Of a stretch of 64,000 nt of DNA, positions 25,615 to 33,394 are shown in pieces (within the stretch, counting starts at the first letter, position 1; each line of letters begins with the position of its first letter). The notes under the pieces were generated by a model. It saw only the letters and a program-made list of their open reading frames with translations. It searched no databases and had not been told where the DNA came from. The stretch is from Pegethrix bostrychoides GSE-TBD4-15B. GTDB lineage: Bacteria > Cyanobacteriota > Cyanobacteriia > Elainellales > Elainellaceae. The translations under genes were made by a program, and so were the position numbers. The stretch covers positions 1 through 64,000 of the forward strand of contig JAHHHV010000092.1 in NCBI GenBank assembly GCA_019359155.1, written 5' to 3'.

Positions 25615-26748
25615 GTGAGTTCTATTCCAGCGTTTGAGTTAAGTCAACAGTATCAGCTGATTGGGGATGAGATTGGCCAAGCCGTGCTCGAAATCCTGGC
25701 TTCTGGACGGTACATTGGCGGCGCGGCAGTCGAGAATTTTGAACAGCAGTTCGCTACATATATTGGGGTCAAAGAGGCAATCGGCTGTAATTCCGGCACA
25801 GATGCGCTGTTTCTAGCGCTGCGGGCGCTAAATATCGGCGCGGGAGATGAGGTGATTACCAGCTCGTTTACTTTTTTCGCCACGGCTGAAACGATCAGCG
25901 CGGTCGGCGCGACGCCCGTCTTTGTCGATATTGAGCCTGGGAGCTTCAATCTCAACCTGGATCTGCTAGAAGCTGCGATTACCGAGCGCACCAGGGCAAT
26001 CATTCCAGTGCATCTATTTGGTCAGCCGACAGATATGACACGGCTGATGGCGATTGCTGAGGCAGGTCAGCTTTGGGTGATCGAAGACTGCGCTCAGTCT
26101 GCGGGCGCAACCTGGGCAGGTGCGAGGACTGGCAGCATCGGGCATATTGGCTGCTTCAGCTTCTATCCCACCAAAAATCTGGGAGCCTGTGGCGATGCGG
26201 GCGCAATCACGACGCAAGATGTCGCCCTTGCCGCCAAGCTGCGCCGCCTGCGTGACCACGGCCAAACGCAGCGCTACCGCTACGAAGAGATTGGGGTCAA
26301 CAGCCGCCTCGACACGATTCAGGCGATGATCTTGCAGATTAAGCTGCGCCACCTCGAAGCCTGGAATGATAGCCGCCGCCGGATTGCCGCTCGCTACCAC
26401 AGCTGGCTGGCTCACGTTCCTGGCCTCGTCACGCCCCAAGCTCCAACGGGCGGCGAGAGCGTTTGGAATCAGTACACGATTCGGGTGGCAGCCCAGACTA
26501 GCTCAGAGCGTGACGCAATCCGCCAGAGCCTTCAGCAGCAGGGAGTTGGCACGGCGCTCTACTATCCGCTGCCACTGCATGCTCAGCCCGTCTACGCGAA
26601 TCTCGGCTACCGGCCAGGACAGTTGCCCATCACCGAGCGTGTGGCGCAGGAGGTGATTTCGCTGCCGATGTTCCCAGAGCTGAGCCAAGAGCAGCAGCAG
26701 CAGGTGGTCTATGCGCTGAAGGATGTGCTGAGCGCCAAGGCAGCTTAG
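25615..26748 (+). CDS. DegT/DnrJ/EryC1/StrS family aminotransferase
   Basis: A 377-residue PLP-dependent sugar aminotransferase type protein. IGCNSGTDALFLALRALNIG forms the cofactor phosphate region, DCAQSAGATW follows, and FSFYPTKNLGACGDAGAI holds the PLP lysine (K in PTKN). Such enzymes aminate keto-sugars for O-antigen or cell-surface glycans. No other sugar-nucleotide gene is next to it, so the substrate cannot be named. The GTG at 25615 is preferred over a TTG at 25600. It converges on the LysE gene after 12 bp. Confidence 0.9.
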   Translation: MSSIPAFELSQQYQLIGDEIGQAVLEILASGRYIGGAAVENFEQQFATYIGVKEAIGCNSGTDALFLALRALNIGAGDEVITSSFTFFATAETISAVGATPVFVDIEPGSFNLNLDLLEAAITERTRAIIPVHLFGQPTDMTRLMAIAEAGQLWVIEDCAQSAGATWAGARTGSIGHIGCFSFYPTKNLGACGDAGAITTQDVALAAKLRRLRDHGQTQRYRYEEIGVNSRLDTIQAMILQIKLRHLEAWNDSRRRIAARYHSWLAHVPGLVTPQAPTGGESVWNQYTIRVAAQTSSERDAIRQSLQQQGVGTALYYPLPLHAQPVYANLGYRPGQLPITERVAQEVISLPMFPELSQEQQQQVVYALKDVLSAKAA

Positions 26749-26760
26749 TGGGGCAGTAGC

Positions 26761-27396
26761 TTATATGGGCTGGGCTTTGCTTTTGAGCAGATTTAGCCCC
26801 AGCGCAATATACAGGCATCCGGCCAGACGCTCCAGCCAGCCTGACATTCTGGCGTTTCTGCGGACTGCGTTTGTGGCTTTTGACGCAAATGCTGCAAGGA
26901 CTAAACACCAGACCGTGGCGCCCATTGCAATAAATCCCCCTAACAGCAGAAACGGCAGCGCCCCTAGATTCGTGGTTGGATCCACAAACTGCGGCAGAAA
27001 CGCCAAGAAGAAGATAGCCACTTTGGGATTAAAGAGATTGGTCATAAGCCCTTGACGGTAGAGCTGCCAGCTACCCATGAGCGGCGTTTTGGCTGCGGCT
27101 ACAGGCTGCGATTTCTTCAGCAAAGCCTCAAACCCCAAATAGATCAAATAGGCCGCTCCAGCAAGTTTGATCAGCATAAATGCCAATGCCGAAGTCGCTA
27201 GGATGGTTGAGAGCCCAAAGGCCGCAAACGCCGTGTGAACCAGCAGTCCCGTACTGCTGCCCAAAGCCGATACCCAACCTGCTCGGCGACCCTGCGCAAC
27301 GCTCCGCGCCAGGATATACAGGGTGTCTGGCCCTGGCGTAATCCAGAGCAAAAAGCTAGCCAAGATAAAGGTCGATAGGTTCTGAGTTCCCAGCAT
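26761..27396 (-). CDS. LysE/RhtB family amino-acid exporter
   Basis: A 211-residue membrane protein with about six hydrophobic helices. The family signature is FLLWITPGPDTLYILARSV near the N-terminus, followed by GWVSALGSSTGLLVHTAFAA. Members export amino acids or homoserine lactone-like compounds. The start at 27396 (MLGTQNLSTFILASF) gives the usual length; an ATG at 27426 would add 10 residues. Confidence 0.88.
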   Translation of the reverse strand: MLGTQNLSTFILASFLLWITPGPDTLYILARSVAQGRRAGWVSALGSSTGLLVHTAFAAFGLSTILATSALAFMLIKLAGAAYLIYLGFEALLKKSQPVAAAKTPLMGSWQLYRQGLMTNLFNPKVAIFFLAFLPQFVDPTTNLGALPFLLLGGFIAMGATVWCLVLAAFASKATNAVRRNARMSGWLERLAGCLYIALGLNLLKSKAQPI

Positions 27397-27464
27397 TTTC
27401 TGGCTCCAGCAACGATAGTGATTCAACTTAGTGACTCAACATTTAAGATATCTAGCAGCGCGCT

Positions 27465-29003
27465 CTAAACGCCCGATTTTGGCTGTCCCAGGGTTGTGAT
27501 GTAGAGCACGGCCTCGTCAGCAGGAATCCCTAGCACCTCGTTCACCGCATCGTCAAAAAATCCGGCAATGCCGCTCACGCCTAGTCCCAGCTGAATTGCC
27601 GCCAGATTCAGCCGCTGCCCCAGATGTCCAGCATCCATATGCAGATAGCGGTAAGCGCGGTCGCCATACTGCGCGATTGCCTTGTCCAAGTCTGCCGTGT
27701 GAAACAGTACCGCGCCTGCATCCCGCCCCAGATTTTGCTGAAGGCAGAGCATATGCAGCTCTTGGCGAAAGTTTTTGAAGCGAATTTGCCGCAGTTCCTG
27801 CGACCGGGGCGCGTAGTAGTAACAGCCTTCCTCTAGGCCATCCACGCCCGACACGGCAATAAACGTCTCAATCAGTCCCAGATCGAAATAGTCGGGGCTG
27901 CGATCTAGCCCTTGCTCAATGTAGTTCTGCGGTTGGTAGGTGAAGTCGAGCAATGCTTTGAGCTCCTCAAGGCTGAGGGTTTCACCACTGTAGGCGCGGG
28001 TGGAGCGTCGCCGGATGATTGTTTTCTCTAGCTCAATTAAGCCTTCGCCCCAGTCAATTGGCGGCGCGGCGGTGGGCAGCTTTAGGCAAAACGGAAAGTT
28101 GTACTTGTCAGTTTGGGGCACCACCTGATCGCGGCGTTCGGCCACTAGGGATCTCAGCGCGGGCGGATTCGGAATTTCGGGAATGGCGGTGGCCTGATGC
28201 AAGTAGCCCAATAGCTCACCGTCCGGGATCTCCGGGTAGTCAATCTGGGTCTTGGAGGCCAGCGCCGTTGGTCGCAGCGACAGGTTTTGGCGGAGTTCCA
28301 GCAGATTGGCTAGCCCCACCACTGATAAGGCACTCTCCTGCTCCGCATCCAGATACAGCAGGCGGTTGATGGCCTCATCCATAAAGCCGCCAATCAGGTG
28401 CGGGCGATAGTCGTTAATCGCACAGGCTAGCTCCAAGTTCCCCAACAGATGTCCCGTATCTAGATGCACCCGGCGATAAGCTCGATCTTGATAGCGCCAA
28501 GCCGAGCGGTAAAACACAGCAGTTGTCACCAACGCCAGCTGGGTATCGTCCAGCGTCGGATGCCAGAAGCAAGCACGCTGGAGCTGCGCCCAGAGATCAC
28601 TATCCCAAAAATGCATGAGCGAGTGAGTCTGGGGCTGATAGCTGTAGAGACCTGCCGGCAGCAGTGGCGTACCGCGCGAAATCAGGTAAACTTCAACAGG
28701 ATACAGTCCACCTGCTGAAGGTGCAGATCGCAGGTAGACCGGCTCGCCATTCATAGTACTGATTCTTACCGTCACGCCATAAGTGCAAAAGAGCAGGCGC
28801 GAAAGCCGCTGCCACTCTTGCTCTTTATCGTCCGGGCTAGGTTCAGTGGTCAGGTAGGCTTTGAGATCAAACGATGCGCCAATTGGATAGTCTTTGAAGG
28901 GCAGCGGCTGCTTCGCCCAATCCAGATCCTGGTTGGACATCATTTGAGGATGATACTTGGTGCGCTCATGATAGTGCTGAGCAATCGAGGGAAAATCTGG
29001 CAT
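27465..29003 (-). CDS. SagB/ThcOx family dehydrogenase with two nitroreductase-like domains
   Basis: A 512-residue flavin-dependent oxidoreductase of the double-domain type found in cyanobacteria. The first half has RLSRLLFCTYGVTVR and RSAPSAGGLYPVEVYLIS. The second has IIRRRSTRAYSGETLSLEEL and AGHLGQRLNLAAIQLGLGVS. SagB relatives oxidise azolines to azoles in peptide natural products, but no cyclodehydratase or precursor peptide gene is visible nearby. The role is therefore open. It is divergent from the 264-residue gene. Confidence 0.85.
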   Translation of the reverse strand: MPDFPSIAQHYHERTKYHPQMMSNQDLDWAKQPLPFKDYPIGASFDLKAYLTTEPSPDDKEQEWQRLSRLLFCTYGVTVRISTMNGEPVYLRSAPSAGGLYPVEVYLISRGTPLLPAGLYSYQPQTHSLMHFWDSDLWAQLQRACFWHPTLDDTQLALVTTAVFYRSAWRYQDRAYRRVHLDTGHLLGNLELACAINDYRPHLIGGFMDEAINRLLYLDAEQESALSVVGLANLLELRQNLSLRPTALASKTQIDYPEIPDGELLGYLHQATAIPEIPNPPALRSLVAERRDQVVPQTDKYNFPFCLKLPTAAPPIDWGEGLIELEKTIIRRRSTRAYSGETLSLEELKALLDFTYQPQNYIEQGLDRSPDYFDLGLIETFIAVSGVDGLEEGCYYYAPRSQELRQIRFKNFRQELHMLCLQQNLGRDAGAVLFHTADLDKAIAQYGDRAYRYLHMDAGHLGQRLNLAAIQLGLGVSGIAGFFDDAVNEVLGIPADEAVLYITTLGQPKSGV

Positions 29004-29097
29004 AGGTCAAGGCGCGGTTCTGCTTCTCTCATCTTGACATTCCCCTTCTGAGAATGGCTCAGTTCACTCAGGCAGATTTATTTGAGCGGTTTGACCG

Positions 29098-29133
29098 AGT
29101 CCAGAAATTAGTCCAGAAGTTAGTCCAGAACTT
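29098..29133. repeat. 12-bp tandem repeat, three units
   Basis: The units AGTCCAGAAATT (29098), AGTCCAGAAGTT (29110) and AGTCCAGAACTT (29122) differ at a single position. They lie in the divergent spacer between the SagB-like gene and the 264-residue gene. Confidence 0.88.
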
Positions 29134-29183
29134 GGCAAGACTTCAACTTGATAGCTGATTGATAGCTTAAATCTGATAGATAT

Positions 29184-29978
29184 ATGCCAATTCGATCTCG
29201 TTGGTTTCAGGCTTTGCTCAGCGCTACGCTCCTGCTGCTCTGCGTTGCGGCAATCGGCGGACTGCAAGTTCTACAGCTCCAGAAGATTCAGCGCCAGGAT
29301 CAGAAGCCGTCGATAGAGCAGATTCGTCAGGATGCGGAAGCTGAACAGGCTCGGCTAGCCTTGCTGCAAGATCTGCCCGCCTTCGGCTTTGACAATCTGA
29401 TTGCCAACTGGACGTTCCTGAATTTTCTGCAATATTTTGGTGATAAAGAGGCTCGCAGCCAAACCGACTATCGGCTCAGCCCCGATTTTTTTGAGGTAAT
29501 TCTAAAGCGCGATCCCTATTTCATCCAGTCCTACAACTTTTTGCTTACCAGCTCTTCCATCTACGCCGGACTGCCAGAGCGCTCCAATCAGATCATGCAG
29601 CAAGCCTTGCAGTCGCTCAAACCAGATGTGCTGCCCAACGCCTATCTTGGCTGGCGACAGTTGGCGATTGATCAGCTTTTGTTTTCAGGTGATGCCCAGG
29701 CCGCCCGTCAGTCTTTTCTCACCGCTGCCCAGCTTGCCGCTCAATCGGCATTGCCCGAAAGCCAGCAGGTGGCCGTCAGCTCGCGGCAAACCGCCGATTT
29801 TTTGGCTAGCAATCCGGACAGCCGAACGGCTCAGGTAGCCGCTTGGGTGATGGTCTACAGCAATGCTCCAGACGACCGAGCGCGCGAAATTGCGATTCAG
29901 CAGATCCAGAACCTTGGCGGCAGCGTCACTCGACAGCCGGACGGCACGCTGGCGATCCAGTCGCCCGCTAAAGATTGA
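29184..29978 (+). CDS. Conserved cyanobacterial membrane-anchored protein, function unknown
   Basis: A 264-residue protein with one N-terminal membrane segment (LLSATLLLLCVAAIGGLQVL), followed by helix-rich sequence that looks TPR-like. Notable segments are FDNLIANWTFLNFLQYFGD and FFEVILKRDPYFIQSYNFLL; the NWTFLNFLQYFGD pattern is one I recall from uncharacterised cyanobacterial proteins. No catalytic residues are apparent. It may be a scaffold on the periplasmic or lumenal side (inference). Confidence 0.7.
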   Translation: MPIRSRWFQALLSATLLLLCVAAIGGLQVLQLQKIQRQDQKPSIEQIRQDAEAEQARLALLQDLPAFGFDNLIANWTFLNFLQYFGDKEARSQTDYRLSPDFFEVILKRDPYFIQSYNFLLTSSSIYAGLPERSNQIMQQALQSLKPDVLPNAYLGWRQLAIDQLLFSGDAQAARQSFLTAAQLAAQSALPESQQVAVSSRQTADFLASNPDSRTAQVAAWVMVYSNAPDDRAREIAIQQIQNLGGSVTRQPDGTLAIQSPAKD

Positions 29979-30062
29979 CCGCTGGCTGAAGCCTGATAGA
30001 CTTTTAGTGAGTAGAGTTTAGTGAAACGCTGGTCGTTTGGGCGTTTGTAATTTTGGCAATCT

Positions 30063-30090
30063 ATTAATCTATTGATATTAATCTATTGAG
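30063..30090. repeat. 14-bp direct duplication upstream of ndhO
   Basis: ATTAATCTATTGAT (30063-30076) is followed directly by ATTAATCTATTGAG (30077-30090), ending 8 nt before the ndhO start. The second copy supplies the GAGGAA ribosome-binding site together with the next bases. Confidence 0.85.
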
Positions 30091-30098
30091 GAATCTCT

Positions 30099-30314
30099 AT
30101 GGCAGTCAAAAAAGGCGATCTGGTGCGCGCTATCCGCGAAAAGCTGGAAAATAGCCTGGAAGCTCAGGCTAGCGACAGCCGCTGGTCGCCCTATCTGTTT
30201 GAAACCAAAGGCGAAGTGCTAGATGCCAAAGGTGACTACGTGCTAGTGCAGTTTGGCTATGTGCCCACGCCCAATATCTGGCTACGCGCCGACCAGCTCG
30301 AAAAAGTAGAGTGA
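30099..30314 (+). CDS. ndhO: NAD(P)H-quinone oxidoreductase subunit O
   Basis: NdhO, 71 residues, a small subunit of photosynthetic NDH-1 complexes of cyanobacteria and chloroplasts, located on the cytoplasmic side near the ferredoxin-binding arm. The sequence has [19 protein letters not shown] and [20 protein letters not shown], diagnostic for the family. A GAGGAA ribosome-binding site is present. It serves respiration and cyclic electron flow together with the ndhN product encoded 6.5 kb away. Confidence 0.95.
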   Translation: MAVKKGDLVRAIREKLENSLEAQASDSRWSPYLFETKGEVLDAKGDYVLVQFGYVPTPNIWLRADQLEKVE

Positions 30315-30434
30315 TTCCTTGATCATTTTGAGCGATTCGTTATGATGAATGGTAAGGTTAGATACAAGCTTTATTAAGTCAAGTCCAACTGGCTTAATGT
30401 TGTTCCTGGCTGAGGTAAAGGAGCAGTTTTAATA

Positions 30435-30572
30435 ATGGATTATATCGACAAGGCGTTAGAAAAGCTGAGAGAGTGGGCGCGTAAGCTGGTTGAGGCGCTG
30501 CTGGGGCCTGAAGCCCAGCCCGAACCAGAGCCTATTCCAGTGCCGGTCAGAGATCCTCAGCATCGCCGCTAG
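30435..30572 (+). CDS. 45-residue amphipathic/proline-rich small protein
   Basis: An ATG at 30435 with a good AAGGAG ribosome-binding site opens 45 codons: a charged amphipathic helix (MDYIDKALEKLREWARKLVE), then ALLGPE, an alternating Pro/Glu stretch and the end PVRDPQHRR. The stop lies 6 bp before the GTG of aroQ, so the two are probably translated from one mRNA. The organised composition and ribosome-binding site favour a real gene. I can name no function; a membrane-surface or partner-binding helix is a guess. Confidence 0.65.
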   Translation: MDYIDKALEKLREWARKLVEALLGPEAQPEPEPIPVPVRDPQHRR

Positions 30573-30578
30573 GCTCCG

Positions 30579-31052
30579 GTGTCTGAGCTCCGCTATAGCG
30601 TTTTGGTTTTGCACGGGCCAAATCTGAATTTGCTGGGTCGCAGAGAGCCGGAGGTTTATGGCTCAGTGACTTTAGAAGACATCAATCGCGGTTTGGAGCA
30701 GGAAGGACAATCGCTACAGTCCCAGATTACTGCAATTCAATCGAACCATGAGGGTGCGTTAGTCGATGCGATTCATGCAGCTTGCGATCAGCATCACGGC
30801 ATTTTGATCAACCCCGGAGCCTACACGCATACCAGCATCGCGATTCGAGATGCGATTGCAGGGGTGGCAATTCCCGCCGTCGAGGTGCATCTCAGCAATA
30901 TCTACAAGCGCGAGGCGTTTCGCCATCACTCTTATATTGCGCCCGTTGCCATCGGTCAGATTAGCGGCTTTGGGGCGGAGAGCTACCGCTTGGGGCTACG
31001 AGCATTAGTGCATCACCTGTCGCAGCACCCCCCACGATCTCCAAAAAATTAG
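30579..31052 (+). CDS. aroQ: 3-dehydroquinate dehydratase, type II
   Basis: A 157-residue type II dehydroquinase for the third step of the shikimate pathway. The conserved [20 protein letters not shown] contains the catalytic Tyr. [17 protein letters not shown] binds substrate, and [20 protein letters not shown] holds the catalytic His. The start is GTG at 30579. It sits behind the 45-residue ORF and ahead of larE. Confidence 0.96.
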   Translation: MSELRYSVLVLHGPNLNLLGRREPEVYGSVTLEDINRGLEQEGQSLQSQITAIQSNHEGALVDAIHAACDQHHGILINPGAYTHTSIAIRDAIAGVAIPAVEVHLSNIYKREAFRHHSYIAPVAIGQISGFGAESYRLGLRALVHHLSQHPPRSPKN

Positions 31053-31088
31053 TCATGATCGATAGGGCAGAATTGGGGGATTTAACCA

Positions 31089-31922
31089 ATGAATTTGACG
31101 GAAAAGCTGGCGCAGCTCAAGCGGCTGTTCACAGAGATGGATCGAGCCCTGGTCGCTTATTCGGGCGGCATTGACAGTACGCTGGTGGCCAAAATTGCCT
31201 ATGACGCGCTGAGAGAAAACGCCCTAGCCGTCACGGCAGAATCGCCCTCGCTGCTGCCCGAAGATCTAGAAGACGCGCGGATTCAGGCGGCGGAAATCGG
31301 GATTGCCCATGAAATTGTCCAGACGCACGAAATGGACAACCCCAACTACAGCTCCAATCCCGTCAACCGCTGTTACTTCTGCAAAAGCGAATTGCACGAC
31401 ACCTTGAGACCGCTTGCCCTAGAGCGCGGCTATCCTTACGTGGTCGATGGCGTGAACGCAGACGATCTATCAGACTATCGCCCCGGCATTCAGGCAGCGC
31501 AGGAACGGGGAGCCAGATCGCCCTTAGCTGAAGTTGGGGTGAGTAAGCTAGAAGTCCGCGAGTTGGCGAAACTTCTGGAACTCCCTTGGTGGGACAAGCC
31601 TGCCCAGCCCTGCCTCAGCTCTCGCTTTCCCTACGGCGAGGCGATCACGGTAGCGAAGCTTCAGCGAGTGGGGCGAGCTGAACGTTACCTGCGCCAGATG
31701 GGCCTGAAAAACCTGCGGGTGCGCTCCGCAGGCGAAACAGCCAGAATTGAGCTGGCGCCGACAGAAATTAAACCGTTCATCTTAACCACAGATTTACCCA
31801 GCTTAGTCGCAGCTTTCCAAGCCTATGGATTTCTCTATGTCACACTGGATCTAGAAGGCTATCGCAGCGGTAAGTTGAATCAGGTGCTGCAACTGGGTGC
31901 TAAAGCGGGCGCATTAGCCTAG
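31089..31922 (+). CDS. larE: ATP-dependent sulfur transferase LarE family protein
   Basis: A 277-residue PP-loop protein. The ATP-pyrophosphatase motif is VAYSGGIDSTLVAK. LarE makes the thiocarboxylates of the nickel-pincer cofactor (NPN). This protein has C95 and C98 (CYFC) plus C175 (QPCLSSRFPYG, aligned to the sacrificial Cys of Lactobacillus LarE). That three-cysteine pattern is linked in the literature to [4Fe-4S]-dependent catalytic LarE enzymes rather than the sacrificial type. No larA, larB or larC is nearby, so another sulfur-transfer role remains possible. Confidence 0.88.
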   Translation: MNLTEKLAQLKRLFTEMDRALVAYSGGIDSTLVAKIAYDALRENALAVTAESPSLLPEDLEDARIQAAEIGIAHEIVQTHEMDNPNYSSNPVNRCYFCKSELHDTLRPLALERGYPYVVDGVNADDLSDYRPGIQAAQERGARSPLAEVGVSKLEVRELAKLLELPWWDKPAQPCLSSRFPYGEAITVAKLQRVGRAERYLRQMGLKNLRVRSAGETARIELAPTEIKPFILTTDLPSLVAAFQAYGFLYVTLDLEGYRSGKLNQVLQLGAKAGALA

Positions 31923-31937
31923 TAGCAATGCGATACG

Positions 31938-31967
31938 ATAGAACGTCTGGTAATAGAACGTCTGGTA
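31938..31967. repeat. 15-bp perfect tandem duplication
   Basis: ATAGAACGTCTGGTA occurs twice in direct succession (31938-31952 and 31953-31967) in the spacer between larE and glyA. Confidence 0.92.
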
Positions 31968-32032
31968 GAAGCCTCAGCCTAGATCGCTGAGCCGATTTGC
32001 CCATTTACACCTTATTCCCCTGGAGCTTGCAC

Positions 32033-33316
32033 GTGACTCAGACGAACATGGACTTTCTGGCGAAATCTGATCCGGCTGTGGCTGAAATCTTGCAAAAAGA
32101 GCTACAGCGCCAGCGCGACCACCTGGAACTGATTGCCAGCGAAAATTTTACCTCGGCGGCTGTATTAGCAGCCCAAGGCTCAGTCCTGACCAACAAATAT
32201 GCCGAAGGTCTGCCCAGCAAGCGCTACTACGGCGGTTGCGAAATCGTTGATCAGGCGGAGCAACTCGCGATTGATCGCGCTAAGCAGCTCTTTGGTGCAG
32301 CTCACGCCAACGTGCAGCCCCATGCGGGCGCTCAGGCCAACCTCGCCGTGTTTCTGACGCTGCTAGAGCCAGGGGACACGATCATGGGCATGGATCTGTC
32401 GCATGGTGGCCACCTGACGCACGGCTCGCCCGTGAACATCTCAGGCAAATGGTTTCAGGCGCAGCACTATGGAGTCAGTCCCGAAACCGAGCAGCTTGAC
32501 TTTGATCTGATCCGCGATCTAGCTCTCAAGCACCGTCCCAAGCTCTTGATCTGCGGCTATTCAGCCTATCCGCGCCTAATTGACTTCCAGCAGTTTCGTG
32601 CCATTGCCGACGAAATCGGTGCCTACCTGCTAGCCGACATCGCCCATATCGCCGGACTGGTCGCTACCGGCCATCACCCCAACCCGATTTCCTACTGCGA
32701 TGTTGTCACCACTACGACGCACAAAACGCTGCGCGGCCCACGCGGTGGTCTGATTTTGACTCGCGATGCCGACCTAGGCAAAAAGCTGGATAAATCGGTG
32801 TTTCCGGGCACGCAGGGTGGCCCGCTGGAGCATGTGATCGCCGCCAAAGCTGTGGCCTTTGGCGAAGCGCTGAAGCCAGAGTTCAAAACCTACTGCGGGC
32901 ACGTCATCGAAAACGCCAAGGCAATGGCGGCGCAGCTTCAGGCGCGCGGCTTCAAGATCGTCTCAGGCGGTACGGACAATCACCTGATGCTGGTCGATCT
33001 GCGCTCAATCGGCATGACGGGCAAGCAGGCTGATCAGTTAGTCAGCGGCGTAAACATTACAGCCAACAAAAACACCGTGCCGTTTGACCCAGAATCGCCG
33101 TTTGTTACTAGCGGTCTGCGGTTAGGTTCACCTGCTATGACCACGCGGGGTATGGGCACCCCCGAGTTCACCGAGATTGCCAACATCATCGCCGATCGGC
33201 TACTTAACCCAGAAGACGAGTCGGTGGCGCAAAACTGCAAGCAGCGAATTGCGACGCTCTGCGGCCAGTTTCCGCTTTACCCACACCTGAATGCACCTGT
33301 GCCCGCCTTGGTTTAG
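32033..33316 (+). CDS. glyA: Serine hydroxymethyltransferase
   Basis: SHMT, 427 residues, a PLP enzyme interconverting serine and glycine with tetrahydrofolate; it also serves the photorespiratory glycine route. Motifs are [44 protein letters not shown] and [16 protein letters not shown] with the PLP lysine. The GTG at 32033 ([14 protein letters not shown]) is preferred; the open frame back to 31997 lacks family similarity. A strong terminator follows. Confidence 0.96.
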   Translation: MTQTNMDFLAKSDPAVAEILQKELQRQRDHLELIASENFTSAAVLAAQGSVLTNKYAEGLPSKRYYGGCEIVDQAEQLAIDRAKQLFGAAHANVQPHAGAQANLAVFLTLLEPGDTIMGMDLSHGGHLTHGSPVNISGKWFQAQHYGVSPETEQLDFDLIRDLALKHRPKLLICGYSAYPRLIDFQQFRAIADEIGAYLLADIAHIAGLVATGHHPNPISYCDVVTTTTHKTLRGPRGGLILTRDADLGKKLDKSVFPGTQGGPLEHVIAAKAVAFGEALKPEFKTYCGHVIENAKAMAAQLQARGFKIVSGGTDNHLMLVDLRSIGMTGKQADQLVSGVNITANKNTVPFDPESPFVTSGLRLGSPAMTTRGMGTPEFTEIANIIADRLLNPEDESVAQNCKQRIATLCGQFPLYPHLNAPVPALV

Positions 33317-33342
33317 AATTGGCTCATTTATTTTCATTCGTG

Positions 33343-33368
33343 AGGGGCGCTGATCACGCCCCTTTTTT
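33343..33368 (+). terminator. Rho-independent terminator after glyA
   Basis: Stem AGGGGCG (33343-33349) and CGCCCCT (33357-33363), a 7-nt loop, and a T-run at 33363-33368. It lies 26 bp after the glyA stop and 15 bp before the converging R3H ATPase gene. Confidence 0.92.
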
Positions 33369-33370
33369 GC

Positions 33371-33394
33371 GTCAAGCCGGATGTCAAGCCGGAT
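33371..33394. repeat. 12-bp perfect tandem duplication over a stop codon
   Basis: GTCAAGCCGGAT occurs twice (33371-33382 and 33383-33394). The second copy includes the TGA stop (33384-33386, minus strand) of the R3H ATPase gene, so the duplication copied the coding end into the 3' flank. Confidence 0.9.
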
